A DNA stretch of 64,000 nt from Marinilabiliales bacterium (GTDB taxonomy: Bacteria; Bacteroidota; Bacteroidia; Bacteroidales; SZUA-534), in assembly GCA_003512955.1 (NCBI GenBank), contig DOTG01000040.1:191677-255676 (forward strand). Reading direction: 5' to 3'. Position numbers and translations under genes: made by a program. The notes beneath the pieces were generated by a model. That model had not been told where the DNA came from, ran no database searches, and saw nothing but the letters and a program-made list of their open reading frames with translations. Of this stretch, positions 1 to 8,080 are shown one piece after another. The first letter of the stretch is position 1, and each line of letters opens with the position of its first letter.

Positions 1-483
1 GGTAAAAGACAGCATCACCCCTTTAGGGCTTCCGGTAGTACCTGATGTGTAAATAATAACAGCCGTCTTTTCGTTATCGGTGGGCACTTGCCAGGAACTC
101 AATTCATCGGTGAGATTGGGGGTTACCTGATCAAACACAATAACATCGGGTTGGTAGTTCACTTTTCCCAAAGCCCCGGATAAATCTTTGCTTTTGGTAT
201 CGGAAGTGAAAACCACTTCCGGTTGGCAGTCGTTCAGGATGTATGCAACATCTTCCTGGGTTGACATATAGTCGATGGTGACCACGGCACAATCGTTGAA
301 CCACCCGGCATAAAAAGCAAAAAGCCATTCAGGGCGGTTTTCGCTATAGATGGCTATTTTACGGTATCCTTTATTACCAAAAAGCCCCGCATACTGGTTT
401 ATACTTTTCGACAATTCACGGTAGGTCAACTTATTATCTCTCGATATAAAGGCAACCTTTTCGAGGTTTGAAAAATTTATCAT
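1..483 (-). CDS. Long-chain acyl-CoA ligase (AMP-binding), N-terminal part
   Basis: The frame is open from an ATG at 483 to the window edge, giving 161 residues of an adenylate-forming enzyme; the C-terminal part lies outside. It starts MINFSNLEKVAFISRDNKLT, the usual opening of acyl-activating enzymes. Near the edge it reads VIIYTSGTTGSPKGVML, the glycine-rich ATP/AMP-binding signature (about residues 140-157). Such enzymes activate fatty acids to acyl-AMP and then acyl-CoA in the cytoplasm. The family is clear; the exact acid specificity cannot be read from this half. Confidence 0.9.
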   Translation of the reverse strand, partial: MINFSNLEKVAFISRDNKLTYRELSKSINQYAGLFGNKGYRKIAIYSENRPEWLFAFYAGWFNDCAVVTIDYMSTQEDVAYILNDCQPEVVFTSDTKSKDLSGALGKVNYQPDVIVFDQVTPNLTDELSSWQVPTDNEKTAVIIYTSGTTGSPKGVMLSFT

Positions 484-701
484 CCTGCTATTATTTTTAT
501 GTACCCTTCTGCTATTAAAAACACGAAGATAGCAGAAATGTTAAAAATCAAACATCTACCCATAAAATCAGGATCGGCTATACGCGGTCTTTCTATCAGT
601 TAAGTATTAATAATCAAGGCACTAAAACGAAATCGCTTCGTCAAAAATAAATATTTAATTTTCTTCAAACAAAGATGTTGGAACCATCGGGAAAATGATT
701 T

Positions 702-709
702 TACCTTTG
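702..709 (+). promoter_or_regulatory. Bacteroidota-type -7 box (TAnnTTTG)
   Basis: TACCTTTG lies 12 bases before the ATG at 722, with GTTG at 677-680 as a weak -33 element 21 bases upstream. The box falls inside the longer frame that begins at 695, so the transcript should start near 715 and the ATG at 722 is the sensible start. Confidence 0.6.
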
Positions 710-721
710 CAAAAAAGAATT

Positions 722-1237
722 ATGGAAAAAGCAAAGAATCCCCAATTTTCGCAACTCCTGAAAAATTCCGATAACGCCAAGATACTTGAAACCATTGGCG
801 AATTGCGCGAAGAGGGAACCGAACAGGTACTTGAAATATTGGCTCAATTATTCATCGACAATCCGGATTCCGAGATACGTTCGGCTATTACCCAGTTTTT
901 TTGCGATTTAAAGAATCAAAGTTCCGCCGAAACGGTGATAGCTCTCATCAATAACAAACATCTACATAAAGCCAAACAGATGCTGGTTTCCAGCTGCTGG
1001 CAAACAAGGTTGAACTACATCCTGTATCTGGAGACTTTTATTGATTTGGTAATGACCGAACCTTTTGAAATTGCTTTTGAAGCCTTTACCGTGGTCGAGA
1101 ATATCGAATGCCGGGTATCGGAAGGGCGAAAAAAGGAACTGAAAGATTTTATTTCGTCTAAATTGGATGTTTGCCGCGAAGGTAACCTGGTTCTGGCCGA
1201 TGATTTGATTTCGATTGTGGAACAGTATGAGGAGTAG
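722..1237 (+). CDS. HEAT-repeat-like helical protein
   Basis: A 171-residue all-helical protein starting MEKAKNPQF. Paired helices such as the stretch around ILETIGELREEGTEQVLEIL, followed by IRSAITQFFCDLK, look like two HEAT/ARM-type repeats in the first 90 residues. The rest is helical and acidic. No catalytic motif or signal peptide is seen, so a cytoplasmic protein-binding role is likely. An upstream ATG at 695 is in frame but overlaps the predicted promoter. The gene stands alone between the ligase (divergent) and the VOC protein. Confidence 0.7.
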   Translation: MEKAKNPQFSQLLKNSDNAKILETIGELREEGTEQVLEILAQLFIDNPDSEIRSAITQFFCDLKNQSSAETVIALINNKHLHKAKQMLVSSCWQTRLNYILYLETFIDLVMTEPFEIAFEAFTVVENIECRVSEGRKKELKDFISSKLDVCREGNLVLADDLISIVEQYEE

Positions 1238-1369
1238 CAGTTGAGATTGACAATCATCAATTAAGAATAAAGGCGACGGGAAACCGGGATAGGAAAATAT
1301 TTTCATTCACAAATATTTCAAACAAAAATAGTGGGTGATTGTCATTAGGGATTATCAAAACTTAATGAT

Positions 1370-1810
1370 ATGGCAAAAGTTAGCACCTATTTAAATTTTC
1401 CCCGGCATACCGAGGAGGTTTTCAACTTTTATAAATCTGTTTTTGGTGGCGAATTCAGTGGCAACGGTATTGCCCGGCTTGGCGATTTACCCCCGGGAGA
1501 AGGGATGCCCCAATTGGCCGAAGCCGATAAAAACCTGATAATGCACATTGAACTACCGATACTCGGCGGGCATCTACTTATGGGAACCGATGCCCCGGAG
1601 TCCATGGGATTCCATGTAAATTATGGAAATAATATCCATATTAATTTAGACCCGGATACGAAAGCAGAAACAAAAAGATTGTTCGAAGCATTGTCGGCCG
1701 GGGGCAAAGTAACCATGGAACTACAGGAGGTCTTTTGGGGAGCCTATTACGGAAGCTGTACCGATAAATATGGCATTCAATGGATGTTTAACTGTACCGC
1801 AAACTCGTAA
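1370..1810 (+). CDS. VOC superfamily protein, PhnB/glyoxalase-like
   Basis: A 146-residue protein with the PhnB-like subfamily pattern: an opening strand STYLNFPRHTEEVFNFYKSV, the VFGGEF turn, a central ILGGHLLMGTDAP strand, and the closing VFWGAYYGSCTDKYGIQW, where VOC proteins often place a metal or substrate ligand. Family members include 3-demethylubiquinone methyltransferase-like proteins and glyoxalases, but the reaction of this clade is not settled. It is cytoplasmic and monocistronic, with about 130 bases to the upstream gene. Confidence 0.85.
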   Translation: MAKVSTYLNFPRHTEEVFNFYKSVFGGEFSGNGIARLGDLPPGEGMPQLAEADKNLIMHIELPILGGHLLMGTDAPESMGFHVNYGNNIHINLDPDTKAETKRLFEALSAGGKVTMELQEVFWGAYYGSCTDKYGIQWMFNCTANS

Positions 1811-1889
1811 TAGGTTTTAGACACTAAACCTGAGACATGAGGCCTTAGATGATTTGCCTATCTAAAATCTCATGTCTCTATTCCCAAGT

Positions 1890-2870
1890 CTATTCAAAAT
1901 TTGAAAAATATTTCATGAATTGCGAGCGCTGATAAACGGTAGAATCGGGAATGGAACGGTAGCTCATCAAACCACGGATGCTGTCCACTGAATCGAATCC
2001 CCGTTGACGCATCCATGCTTCAGTTCCGTCCAGAATCTTATGGATTTCGCCCAAGCCTTTGGCATATAAAACAGAACAAACCTGCACGGTGTTCGCGCCG
2101 GCCAAAAGCAGCTTTATCATGCCATCGGCATCGTGAACCCCGGTAGATGCCGAATAATCAATCCCTTTAACCTTATCGGAAATGATGGCAGTCCAACGCA
2201 ACGGAAAACGGATGTCGGCCTCTGACGAAAAGACGTTGGAATTGGTCATCTCCATGGTATCGGTATCGATATCGGGTTCATAAAAACGGTTAAACAGCAC
2301 CACCCCTTTTACGCCGATACTCTTCATGCTATCCACCACATGAATCAGATTGGTAAACTGGTTGGTTAACTTTACCGACACCGGGATATTCGATTTCTTA
2401 ACAATTTGTTTGATGATGGAAAAATATTCTTTTTCAATATCAGAACCCGATTTTTTGCGGTCATCGGGTATGATGTAAATATTCAGCTCCAAAGCATCGG
2501 CTCCGGCAGCTTCAAACTGTTTGGCAAATTCAACCCATCGCTTGTCGGAATATCCATTGATGCTCACGATTACGGGAATGGAAACCGATTTTTTTGCCTC
2601 TTTAATTAACGCCAAATGTTTTTCGATGCTGTTGGCGGTAACGTATCCCTGCAAATAATCGTACGCTTCGGCATTATCTTTCCCGATGCGCTGTAAATGC
2701 GCTGCTTCAAAGTTAATCTGTTCTTCAAAGATTGATTTCAAAACAACTGCGGCAGCCCCCTGTTTTTCGGCTTCCTTAATTTTTTCAATGGAATTGGTAA
2801 TACCCGAACTACTTACAATTAATGGATTTTTGAGATTCAATCCAAGATACTTTGTCTGTAAATTTGCCAT
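1890..2870 (-). CDS. Dihydroorotate dehydrogenase-like FMN protein
   Basis: A 326-residue TIM-barrel protein of the COG0167 type. The N-terminus has the class 1 form (LGLNLKNPLIVSSSGITNS), the middle has VSVKLTNQFTNL, and phosphate/FMN-binding strands follow at GVVLFNRF and YSASTGVHDADGMIKLLLAG. Where true PyrD has an NxSCPN-type loop, this protein reads DALELNIYIIPDD. It may therefore belong to the DHOD-like paralogue group found in many anaerobes rather than to the pyrimidine pathway enzyme itself. No pyrimidine gene is adjacent. Confidence 0.8.
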   Translation of the reverse strand: MANLQTKYLGLNLKNPLIVSSSGITNSIEKIKEAEKQGAAAVVLKSIFEEQINFEAAHLQRIGKDNAEAYDYLQGYVTANSIEKHLALIKEAKKSVSIPVIVSINGYSDKRWVEFAKQFEAAGADALELNIYIIPDDRKKSGSDIEKEYFSIIKQIVKKSNIPVSVKLTNQFTNLIHVVDSMKSIGVKGVVLFNRFYEPDIDTDTMEMTNSNVFSSEADIRFPLRWTAIISDKVKGIDYSASTGVHDADGMIKLLLAGANTVQVCSVLYAKGLGEIHKILDGTEAWMRQRGFDSVDSIRGLMSYRSIPDSTVYQRSQFMKYFSNFE

Positions 2871-2898
2871 GACTTTTCCTTTTGGTTTTACTGAGTAA

Positions 2899-2906
2899 CA
2901 AATATA
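2899..2906 (-). promoter_or_regulatory. -7 box for the DHOD-like gene
   Basis: TATATTTG on the minus strand, 29 bases upstream of the ATG at 2870, matches TAnnTTTG. No clear -33 box is visible. Confidence 0.45.
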
Positions 2907-2978
2907 AAAATTTAAAGTTATGGGGTAAAAATCACCGGTGTTTTATTTTACACACAGTTTCAACCTGTATTACCCAAA

Positions 2979-3641
2979 TTACCTGGAACCAAAAATGCTG
3001 CTGCCTATCCGCACCAGGGTGCTACCCTCCTGAATGGCAATGAGGTAATCGCCCGACATGCCCATAGATAATTCGCAAAAAGCCGGGGCTTCATTAAAAA
3101 ATTCTTTTTTCAAAGTTTCGAAAATAAGTTTCAGGTTTTTGAATTCTTTCCTGATTTGAGCCTCATCCTGGGTATAAGTGGCCATTCCCATTACCCCGCA
3201 AATTGAAATATGTTCCAGTTTCTGAAATCCATCACCTGTTAAAATCTCGCGGGCTTCCTGAAGGTTGAGCCCATATTTGGTCTCCTCCTCGGCAATATGG
3301 AACTCCAACAGACAAGGGATGACACGTTGGCTTTTCCGGGCCTCTTTATCAATTTCCTGAAGCAGCTTGAGGCTTTCCACCCCATGAATGAGCGAAACAA
3401 ACGGGGCAATATACTTTACCTTATTCGTTTGCAGGTGGCCAATAAAATGCCACTCGATATCTTTAGGAAGGTCGGCCTGTTTATCGCGGAGTTCCTGCGG
3501 GCGGTTCTCGCCAAACACCCGCTGACCGACCTGGTAGGCCTCCATAATGGCTTCGTTGGGTTTTGTTTTTGAAACCGCTACCAATCTCACTCCCTTGGGG
3601 ATGGTTGCCTGAATAGCCAAAAGGTTCGTAGCAATGGACAT
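2979..3641 (-). CDS. YggS/PROSC-type PLP homeostasis protein
   Basis: A 220-residue alanine-racemase-fold protein that binds pyridoxal 5'-phosphate but usually lacks racemase activity; it buffers PLP. The PLP lysine lies in RLVAVSKTKP (near residue 30), followed by VFGENRPQEL, WHFIGHLQTNK and the C-terminal SMGMSGDYLIAIQEGSTLVRIGSSIFG, all hallmarks of the family. An in-frame ATG exists at 3662, but a TATTTTTG promoter box overlaps it. The start at 3641 (MSIATN) is therefore preferred. It is probably transcribed alone. Confidence 0.92.
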   Translation of the reverse strand: MSIATNLLAIQATIPKGVRLVAVSKTKPNEAIMEAYQVGQRVFGENRPQELRDKQADLPKDIEWHFIGHLQTNKVKYIAPFVSLIHGVESLKLLQEIDKEARKSQRVIPCLLEFHIAEEETKYGLNLQEAREILTGDGFQKLEHISICGVMGMATYTQDEAQIRKEFKNLKLIFETLKKEFFNEAPAFCELSMGMSGDYLIAIQEGSTLVRIGSSIFGSR

Positions 3642-3659
3642 AAATTGTGTTTTATTATG

Positions 3660-3667
3660 CAAAAATA
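3660..3667 (-). promoter_or_regulatory. -7 box that fixes the YggS start
   Basis: TATTTTTG on the minus strand overlaps the first possible ATG (3662). A transcript beginning 5-8 bases downstream would exclude that codon and leave 3641 as the first usable start. Confidence 0.55.
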
Positions 3668-3902
3668 GATTTTACGCCTGAACAAATCTCTATTTCTGAT
3701 GAAAAACACGGCAGTTTTGTTTGCTTAAATTGCATTGAACCCAAAAACGTTTCCAAACTTCGTGCAATAATGAACTGAATTCATTTATTTATGAGCTTAT
3801 TTGTTCATTTGGAAATGGTTGAATGGTTAATTACTAATTGTCTCGTGTCTCTAAATCCCGTGTCCGAAATCTTGATACGGATTACTTGTTACTATCGCAA
3901 AA

Positions 3903-3937
3903 CAAAAATGGATGAACTTAAAAAAGTCCATCCATCA
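3903..3937 (-). terminator. Terminator after the DUF1015 gene
   Basis: On the minus strand a stem built from GATGGACTT and AGTTCATCC with a T/A-rich loop is followed by TTTTTG. It lies 31 bases past the stop at 3968. The rest of the 3642-3967 gap holds no gene that I can see. Confidence 0.65.
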
Positions 3938-3967
3938 GTCGTATTTCAATTCAAATAGGAAAAAGCG

Positions 3968-5215
3968 CTACAATTCATGTATAACCAAACCTGAACGCAA
4001 TTTGGGTTCGAACCAGGTGGTTTTCGGGGGCATAATATTCCCTGAGTCGGCAATGTCAATCAACTGCTTCATGGAAACCGGATAGAGGGCAAAAGCTGCC
4101 ATCATTTCGCCACTATCTACCCTGCGCGATAATTCATTTAACCCTCTGATACCGCCCACGAACTCGCACCGGGTAGTTGTCCGCAGGTCTTTAATCCCTA
4201 AAATTTTATCCAATACCTGATTCGATAAGATATTTACATCTAATACCTGCAACGGATCATTATCGTTGTAAGTCCCCGCTTTGGCATTAAGCTTATACCA
4301 GTGCCCACCGATGTACATGCTGAATTCATGGAGCTTTGCCGGATGATAGATACCCGTTCCCATATCGGTTATATCAAATACACCGGCCAGTTTCTTTTTA
4401 AATTCCCCGTCCGATAAACCATTCAGATCTTTTACCACGCGGTTGTAATCAATAATCTTTAACTGGTTATCGGGAAAATGCACTGCCATGAAAAAGTTAT
4501 ATTCTTCGTTGCCCGTATGGTTGGGGTTTTGGGTTTTCTTTTCCAAACCAATCCGGGCGGCGGCGGCGGTACGGTGGTGGCCGTCGGCCACATAGGTAAA
4601 AGGTACTTTTGCCGCAAACAGTTCTTCCAGTTTTTGGTTGGTGGCGGCATCGTCAATCACCCACAGATGGTGGCCAAAACCATCTTCGGCCACAAAATTG
4701 TATTCCGCGGGTTTGTTCTTTACAATGCCGTCAACAATGGCATCAATTTCGGGAACCGCCCGGTACGAAAAAAATACCGGTTCGATGTTGGAGTTCAGGT
4801 ACCGGGTCAGAATCATCCGGTCCTCCTCCTTGTCGGGACGCGTCAGTTCGTGTTTTTTAATAACCCCGTTGTGGTAATCGTCGCAAGCCGCGGCACCTAC
4901 AATCCCGTATTGGGTGCGGCCATCCATGGTTTGGGCATAAATGTAATATTTAGCTTCGGCATCCTGTTTCAACCAGCCTTTTTGTTTAAACAGGTTGTAG
5001 TTTTCCACCGATTTGTTGTAAACTTCTTCGGAATGGATGTCGGTTCCGGCGGGGCAATCAATCTCGGCGCGGGTAATGTGCAGCAACGACTCAGGTTTCC
5101 CCTTTGCCATTTGTGCGGCTTCGTCGGAGTTCATCACATCGTAAGGCAGACAAGCTAAAGTTGCTGCGGTTTCTTTTGGGGGACGTATCCCTTTAAACGG
5201 TTTTATAATTGCCAT
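3968..5215 (-). CDS. DUF1015 family protein
   Basis: A 415-residue protein with DUF1015 features: the opening IKPFKGIRPPKE, then LPYDVMNSDEAA, LLHITRAEID, the central FTYVADGHHRTAAAARIG and the C-terminal FVGGIRGLNEL. The biochemical role is unproven. In many Bacteroidota this gene lies directly next to serA and serC, and a link to serine metabolism is suspected from that. Here it has its own promoter box at 5280-5287 and is cut off from serA-serC by the 19.6-kb island. The gene itself looks intact and GC-richer than the island. Confidence 0.88.
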   Translation of the reverse strand: MAIIKPFKGIRPPKETAATLACLPYDVMNSDEAAQMAKGKPESLLHITRAEIDCPAGTDIHSEEVYNKSVENYNLFKQKGWLKQDAEAKYYIYAQTMDGRTQYGIVGAAACDDYHNGVIKKHELTRPDKEEDRMILTRYLNSNIEPVFFSYRAVPEIDAIVDGIVKNKPAEYNFVAEDGFGHHLWVIDDAATNQKLEELFAAKVPFTYVADGHHRTAAAARIGLEKKTQNPNHTGNEEYNFFMAVHFPDNQLKIIDYNRVVKDLNGLSDGEFKKKLAGVFDITDMGTGIYHPAKLHEFSMYIGGHWYKLNAKAGTYNDNDPLQVLDVNILSNQVLDKILGIKDLRTTTRCEFVGGIRGLNELSRRVDSGEMMAAFALYPVSMKQLIDIADSGNIMPPKTTWFEPKLRSGLVIHEL

Positions 5216-5279
5216 GTCATTTGAATTAAATAGTTATCAATAAATCTACCGGGAAATCATTTTTTTTGATATTCCGATG

Positions 5280-5287
5280 CGAAGATA
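5280..5287 (-). promoter_or_regulatory. -7 box for the DUF1015 gene
   Basis: TATCTTCG on the minus strand, a frequent variant of TAnnTTTG, lies 65 bases upstream of the ATG at 5215. Confidence 0.4.
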
Positions 5288-5362
5288 ACAGTTGCGTCAT
5301 CATGTAATCTTTGTTTTAGGAATGTTATGTAACAAGGTGCGAAAATGTTATAAAAACATTAG

Positions 5363-5423
5363 ATGTAACACCGACCTCCGGTCGGTTTCCGAAAAATAGA
5401 GATGTTGCATGCAACGTCTCTAC
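5363..5423. repeat. REP-like palindromes
   Basis: Two short stems lie side by side: an ACCGACC/GGTCGGT stem, then a near-perfect palindrome around GATGTTGCATGCAACGTC flanked by GAGA/TCTC. The second adjoins the remnant of a REP-associated transposase. Such pairs are the normal arrangement of REP sequences and their Y1 transposases. Confidence 0.55.
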
Positions 5424-5599
5424 ACCGTGGAATTATCGTAATTTTCATTCACATGGTCGGGCATTACCACATATCCGCCCAATTCCACGTTTTGTTCATG
5501 ATTTTTAATTTCATATAATAACACATCGGCCAAAATACCGGTGCCCGACAATTGCATTTCACCATTTGCGATATTCCCAAAATCATGTTCATCTATCAA
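5420..5599 (-). pseudogene. Remnant of a REP-associated Y1 (IS200-like) transposase
   Basis: A 60-codon frame bounded upstream by a TGA at 5600-5602 and without a plausible start. It reads FGNIANGEMQLSGTGILAD, then a helical stretch and VELGGYVVMPDHV before a stop. This matches the part of TnpA-REP proteins leading up to the HUH-type motif (VxMPNHVH), after which the sequence is lost. The catalytic Tyr part is missing, so it is inactive. It marks past REP mobility at the left end of the island. Confidence 0.65.
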
Positions 5600-5627
5600 T
5601 CACAAAAATCAGGACTCATCTCCGCTT

Positions 5628-5698
5628 ATTGTTGAAGCGGGCTACAATCCTTGAATAACCTACTGCCCCGGCTATTATTTTTATACATTGTGCACCGT
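5628..5698 (-). repeat. Partial spacer repeat (element C5)
   Basis: About 70 bases share the GGTTATTCAAGGATTGTAGC block and the left arm (GTATAAAA...GCCGGGGC) with the larger elements at 7828-8080, 9781-9918 and 10460-10725. The right arm is absent, so this copy is truncated, next to the dead transposase. Confidence 0.6.
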
Positions 5699-5700
5699 AG

Positions 5701-6264
5701 TTATTTAAGTTTTTTTCTCATTACATAATAATCATCATACTCCTTTTTTATCTTAAAATCATTATTCTCATATAATTGTAAGGGTCCTCTATAATGTCCT
5801 TCACATGATAAATTCCCTTTCCCGGGATAAGCTTCAATAAAATCATAATCCTGATTTGAATAGTCCATGCAGATTTTATCTATAATTTTTTGCGCTATCC
5901 CTTGTCTCCTATAATCTGGATGTATTAAAAAACACACAATCGAACATACCTTATCATTAGAATTATCAATCAAATCATAATACTTTAGCAATCGTTGATA
6001 ATTCAATCTGTTATTTGCATTGCACCATCCTATTGGTTTATTGTCAGAATAAGCCAAATAACCTGTCATTTTGTTATCATTAACAAATTTAATCACTGAA
6101 GAACGGTTTTCCTCCCGGTTCCATTGTTCTTTAGTCCCTATGAAATGATATGAAAAACAATAACATATTGACCAATCAGGATTCTCTTCGAATATCATAT
6201 TATCAAAGAAAAACAAATAATCGTCTAATAAGTCTGGTGTTAATGGTTTTATAATTATATCCAT
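5701..6264 (-). CDS. GNAT family N-acetyltransferase
   Basis: A 187-residue GNAT-fold protein. The acetyl-CoA pyrophosphate-binding turn is RRQGIAQKIIDKIC, preceded by the beta-4 strand VCSIVCFLIHPDY. GYLAYSDNKPIGWCNA is the typical central strand pair, and the N-terminus starts MDIIIKPLTPDLLDDYLFFF. The substrate cannot be predicted. The gene is one unit of the cassette-like row: a palindromic element lies 40 bases upstream (6305-6440) and a partial element begins directly after the stop. Confidence 0.85.
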   Translation of the reverse strand: MDIIIKPLTPDLLDDYLFFFDNMIFEENPDWSICYCFSYHFIGTKEQWNREENRSSVIKFVNDNKMTGYLAYSDNKPIGWCNANNRLNYQRLLKYYDLIDNSNDKVCSIVCFLIHPDYRRQGIAQKIIDKICMDYSNQDYDFIEAYPGKGNLSCEGHYRGPLQLYENNDFKIKKEYDDYYVMRKKLK

Positions 6265-6304
6265 TTCTAATATATTTTTTCCTCTCGGTGTCCGTCCACA
6301 CTAT

Positions 6305-6440
6305 GGTGCACAACGTTGACGGTATGAGGTCGTGGCGGATTTCCAACGGGAATCTGTCCGACCGATACGAAAGGTACAAAAAAGATTCGACTTGTCGAAT
6401 CGCTGTAAACCCGCCATACCTTATACCTTGGGTTAGCACC
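6305..6440 (-). repeat. Palindromic attC-like element (B)
   Basis: On the minus strand this 136-bp unit starts GGTGCTAACC, continues with GGTATAAGG and a GGCGGGTTTAC block, and ends CCTCATACC...GTTGTGCACC. The two ends are imperfect inverted copies with unpaired bases. The left box (GCTAAC) and right box (GTTGTGC) resemble the R boxes of integron attC sites, though they do not strictly match RYYYAAC/GTTRRRY. It begins within about 10 bases of the stop codon at 6449. Confidence 0.55.
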
Positions 6441-6448
6441 TGTGCCTA

Positions 6449-6988
6449 TTATTTTACTATTTCAATTTCTTTTGTCATTTCTGTAAAAAACTCTTCAATC
6501 TCTTTCCTTCTTTCTAAATATAATGAATCTTGAATTAATGATTTGCCTTGGTCAAATATTTTGAATGTCGAGTCTGAATATGAGTAGAAATATGTTGTTT
6601 CAGTTATTTTGAAGTCTGGTTCATACATTGGTCTATCATAGTCATAATTAGTCTCCTTAACCACTTTAAATTCAAAATCATTGTCAGTCCAAAATTTTGT
6701 ATTTTGTTTTCCCATTTCACCATACAACCAAATGTCAATTACAAGATATTCTTTTTCTGAGGTATGAAATACAACTATTTCACCTCCTTCAGTTGAATGA
6801 TTCATCAAGTCGAAAGTATCTGAATTAAAAGTCCCTTTATTTTTTTCAAAATCACTAATCAGGTCAAAGTTTTTTAATTCCTTTTGATTTTTTTCTTTCG
6901 CAGCAATTTCTGTTTTGTTTTCTTTTGTTCTGATATTTGAACAGGAGAAAAGTCCTAAAATCAGAAAAATCGGTATTATTTGTTTCAT
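6449..6988 (-). CDS. Small lipoprotein of unknown function
   Basis: A 179-residue protein with an SPII signal (MKQIIPIFLILGLFSC, lipobox LFSC). The start at 6988 puts the signal peptide first; the frame runs further upstream, but that part is inside the palindromic element and is not protein-like. The mature part is polar and rich in Asp, Glu, Lys and Thr, with beta-rich stretches (VVFHTSEKEYLVIDIWLYG). I do not recognise the family. It is one gene-plus-palindrome unit of the array. Confidence 0.7.
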   Translation of the reverse strand: MKQIIPIFLILGLFSCSNIRTKENKTEIAAKEKNQKELKNFDLISDFEKNKGTFNSDTFDLMNHSTEGGEIVVFHTSEKEYLVIDIWLYGEMGKQNTKFWTDNDFEFKVVKETNYDYDRPMYEPDFKITETTYFYSYSDSTFKIFDQGKSLIQDSLYLERRKEIEEFFTEMTKEIEIVK

Positions 6989-7004
6989 ATTCTTTTTTTG
7001 CATT

Positions 7005-7138
7005 GGTGCACAACGCCCCGCAGCTATGCCCTGTGCGGGATTGAAACCTGAAACTGTCCGGCCACCTGATAATTTTATAAAAGCAGGAAGCTGTTTTAGT
7101 CCCACGTAAACCGCATTGGGTATAGGTGCTGTTAGCGG
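7005..7138 (-). repeat. Palindromic attC-like element (A)
   Basis: A 134-bp unit running CCGCTAAC...CTATACCCAATGCGG and ending CCCGCACAGGGCATAG...GTTGTGCACC on the minus strand. The arms pair imperfectly and the centre shares GGTTTAC and GGACAGTTTC-like words with element B. It starts 9 bases after the stop at 7147 and ends just before the next lipoprotein gene. Confidence 0.55.
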
Positions 7139-7146
7139 TTCGTAGC

Positions 7147-7794
7147 TTATGTTTTTTGTCCTCTCCATTTAATTTGTATAAAGTCTTCATATTTGGTAAA
7201 ATACTCTAGACCTAAAACTAATAGCATCGAGCTAATAATATAAACTTTCTGCATTATGACTGTCAAACCCAAATAACCTAAACCAAAAAGGATAAAGAAA
7301 CAGTAATAAGTCAATAAGCAAGTAATACAGAAGAATTTAAATAAATGAAGTTTTGACTTTAGGATAAATATAGTAATAGTAAATAAACCAAGTAATGTTA
7401 AAATAATCGATATTACTCCCACATCATGCAAGGGTGTTGCGATTAAGAAAATAAATATTATGTTGGCAATGCCTATATATTTTAAAATATTGGCCCATTG
7501 TCTTGACGATATCTTTTTTGACATATTGATAAAAAAAATTCCATACCCTACCGAGTGGAATGCCATTCCAATAAGTGCCCAAATCCAGCCAGGGTTTTCT
7601 GAACCGTTTATCGCTTTTGTTGCAAACAAATTGCTAATGAAATTTTTTGACCAGTAAAACCCTATGGAATTTTTTTCAAGCAATGAGCCGCCTGGATAAA
7701 CTAAGGTTGCTATTACTATCAAAACCACGGAAATGACCAAACTTATCAAAACAGAATATTTCTTAATCATTTGCTTAATTGTTAAACTTTTCAT
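7147..7794 (-). CDS. Six-TM integral membrane protein, DUF998-like
   Basis: A 215-residue membrane protein with about six hydrophobic helices, among them VLISLVISVVLIVIATLVY, WIWALIGMAFHSVGYGIFF and FIFLIATPLHDVG. The loop after helix 1 (PGGSLLEKNSIGFYWSKNFI) and the ATPLHDVG turn recall DUF998-type proteins; function is unknown. The frame is open further upstream to 8076, but that part translates repeat C1 and is discarded. The ATG at 7794 (MKSLTIKQ) is chosen; 7770 (MIKKYS) is also possible. Confidence 0.7.
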   Translation of the reverse strand: MKSLTIKQMIKKYSVLISLVISVVLIVIATLVYPGGSLLEKNSIGFYWSKNFISNLFATKAINGSENPGWIWALIGMAFHSVGYGIFFINMSKKISSRQWANILKYIGIANIIFIFLIATPLHDVGVISIILTLLGLFTITIFILKSKLHLFKFFCITCLLTYYCFFILFGLGYLGLTVIMQKVYIISSMLLVLGLEYFTKYEDFIQIKWRGQKT

Positions 7795-7827
7795 TTGTCG
7801 ACTATGTGTTGAGTTATTTTGCAATGA

Positions 7828-8080
7828 CCGCCAACTCTTGTATAAATTAAATCTATATGAAATTATCTTTAATATATTTTCCCCCTCCAAACCCCCACCA
7901 CCCTCCACTTTCGTTGGGCAGCGGTATTGTATTTTAAATAACCCATAAAAATGTTTAACAGTTACGCCGGGGTTCCGGGGGTGGCAGGCTATGTGGCAAT
8001 TTTCAATCAAACCGTTACGATTTTGAAGCGGGCTACAACCCTTAAATAACCACTTAAACCCCAATGTTTTATACACGATA
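7828..8080 (-). repeat. Long spacer repeat (element C1)
   Basis: About 250 bp, roughly 85-90% identical by eye to 10460-10725. On the minus strand it has a left arm (GTATAAAACATTGGGG), a GGTTATTTAAGGGTTGTAGC block, then GCCACCCCCGGAACCCCGG followed by CGTAA, a GCTGCCC block, a G-rich GGTGGTGGGGG block and a right end ...ATACAAGAGTTGGCGG. The ACCCCCGGAACCCCGG part is also the 3' end of the gene at 22636-23337. Confidence 0.75.

Noticed and set aside
695..721. Upstream start for the HEAT-like protein
   Set aside because: It overlaps a good TAnnTTTG promoter box; 722 is the better start.
1890..2870. Assigning pyrD to the DHOD-like gene
   Set aside because: The conserved SCPN-type loop of the pyrimidine enzyme is replaced and no pyr gene is adjacent, so only the family name is given.
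4478..5158. Long antisense frame over the DUF1015 gene
   Set aside because: It is the mirror of a well-supported conserved gene, and its translation shows no domain logic.
7795..8076. N-terminal extension of the six-TM protein
   Set aside because: It is a translation of repeat C1; the same repeat at 10460-10725 gives a similar peptide without any gene attached.
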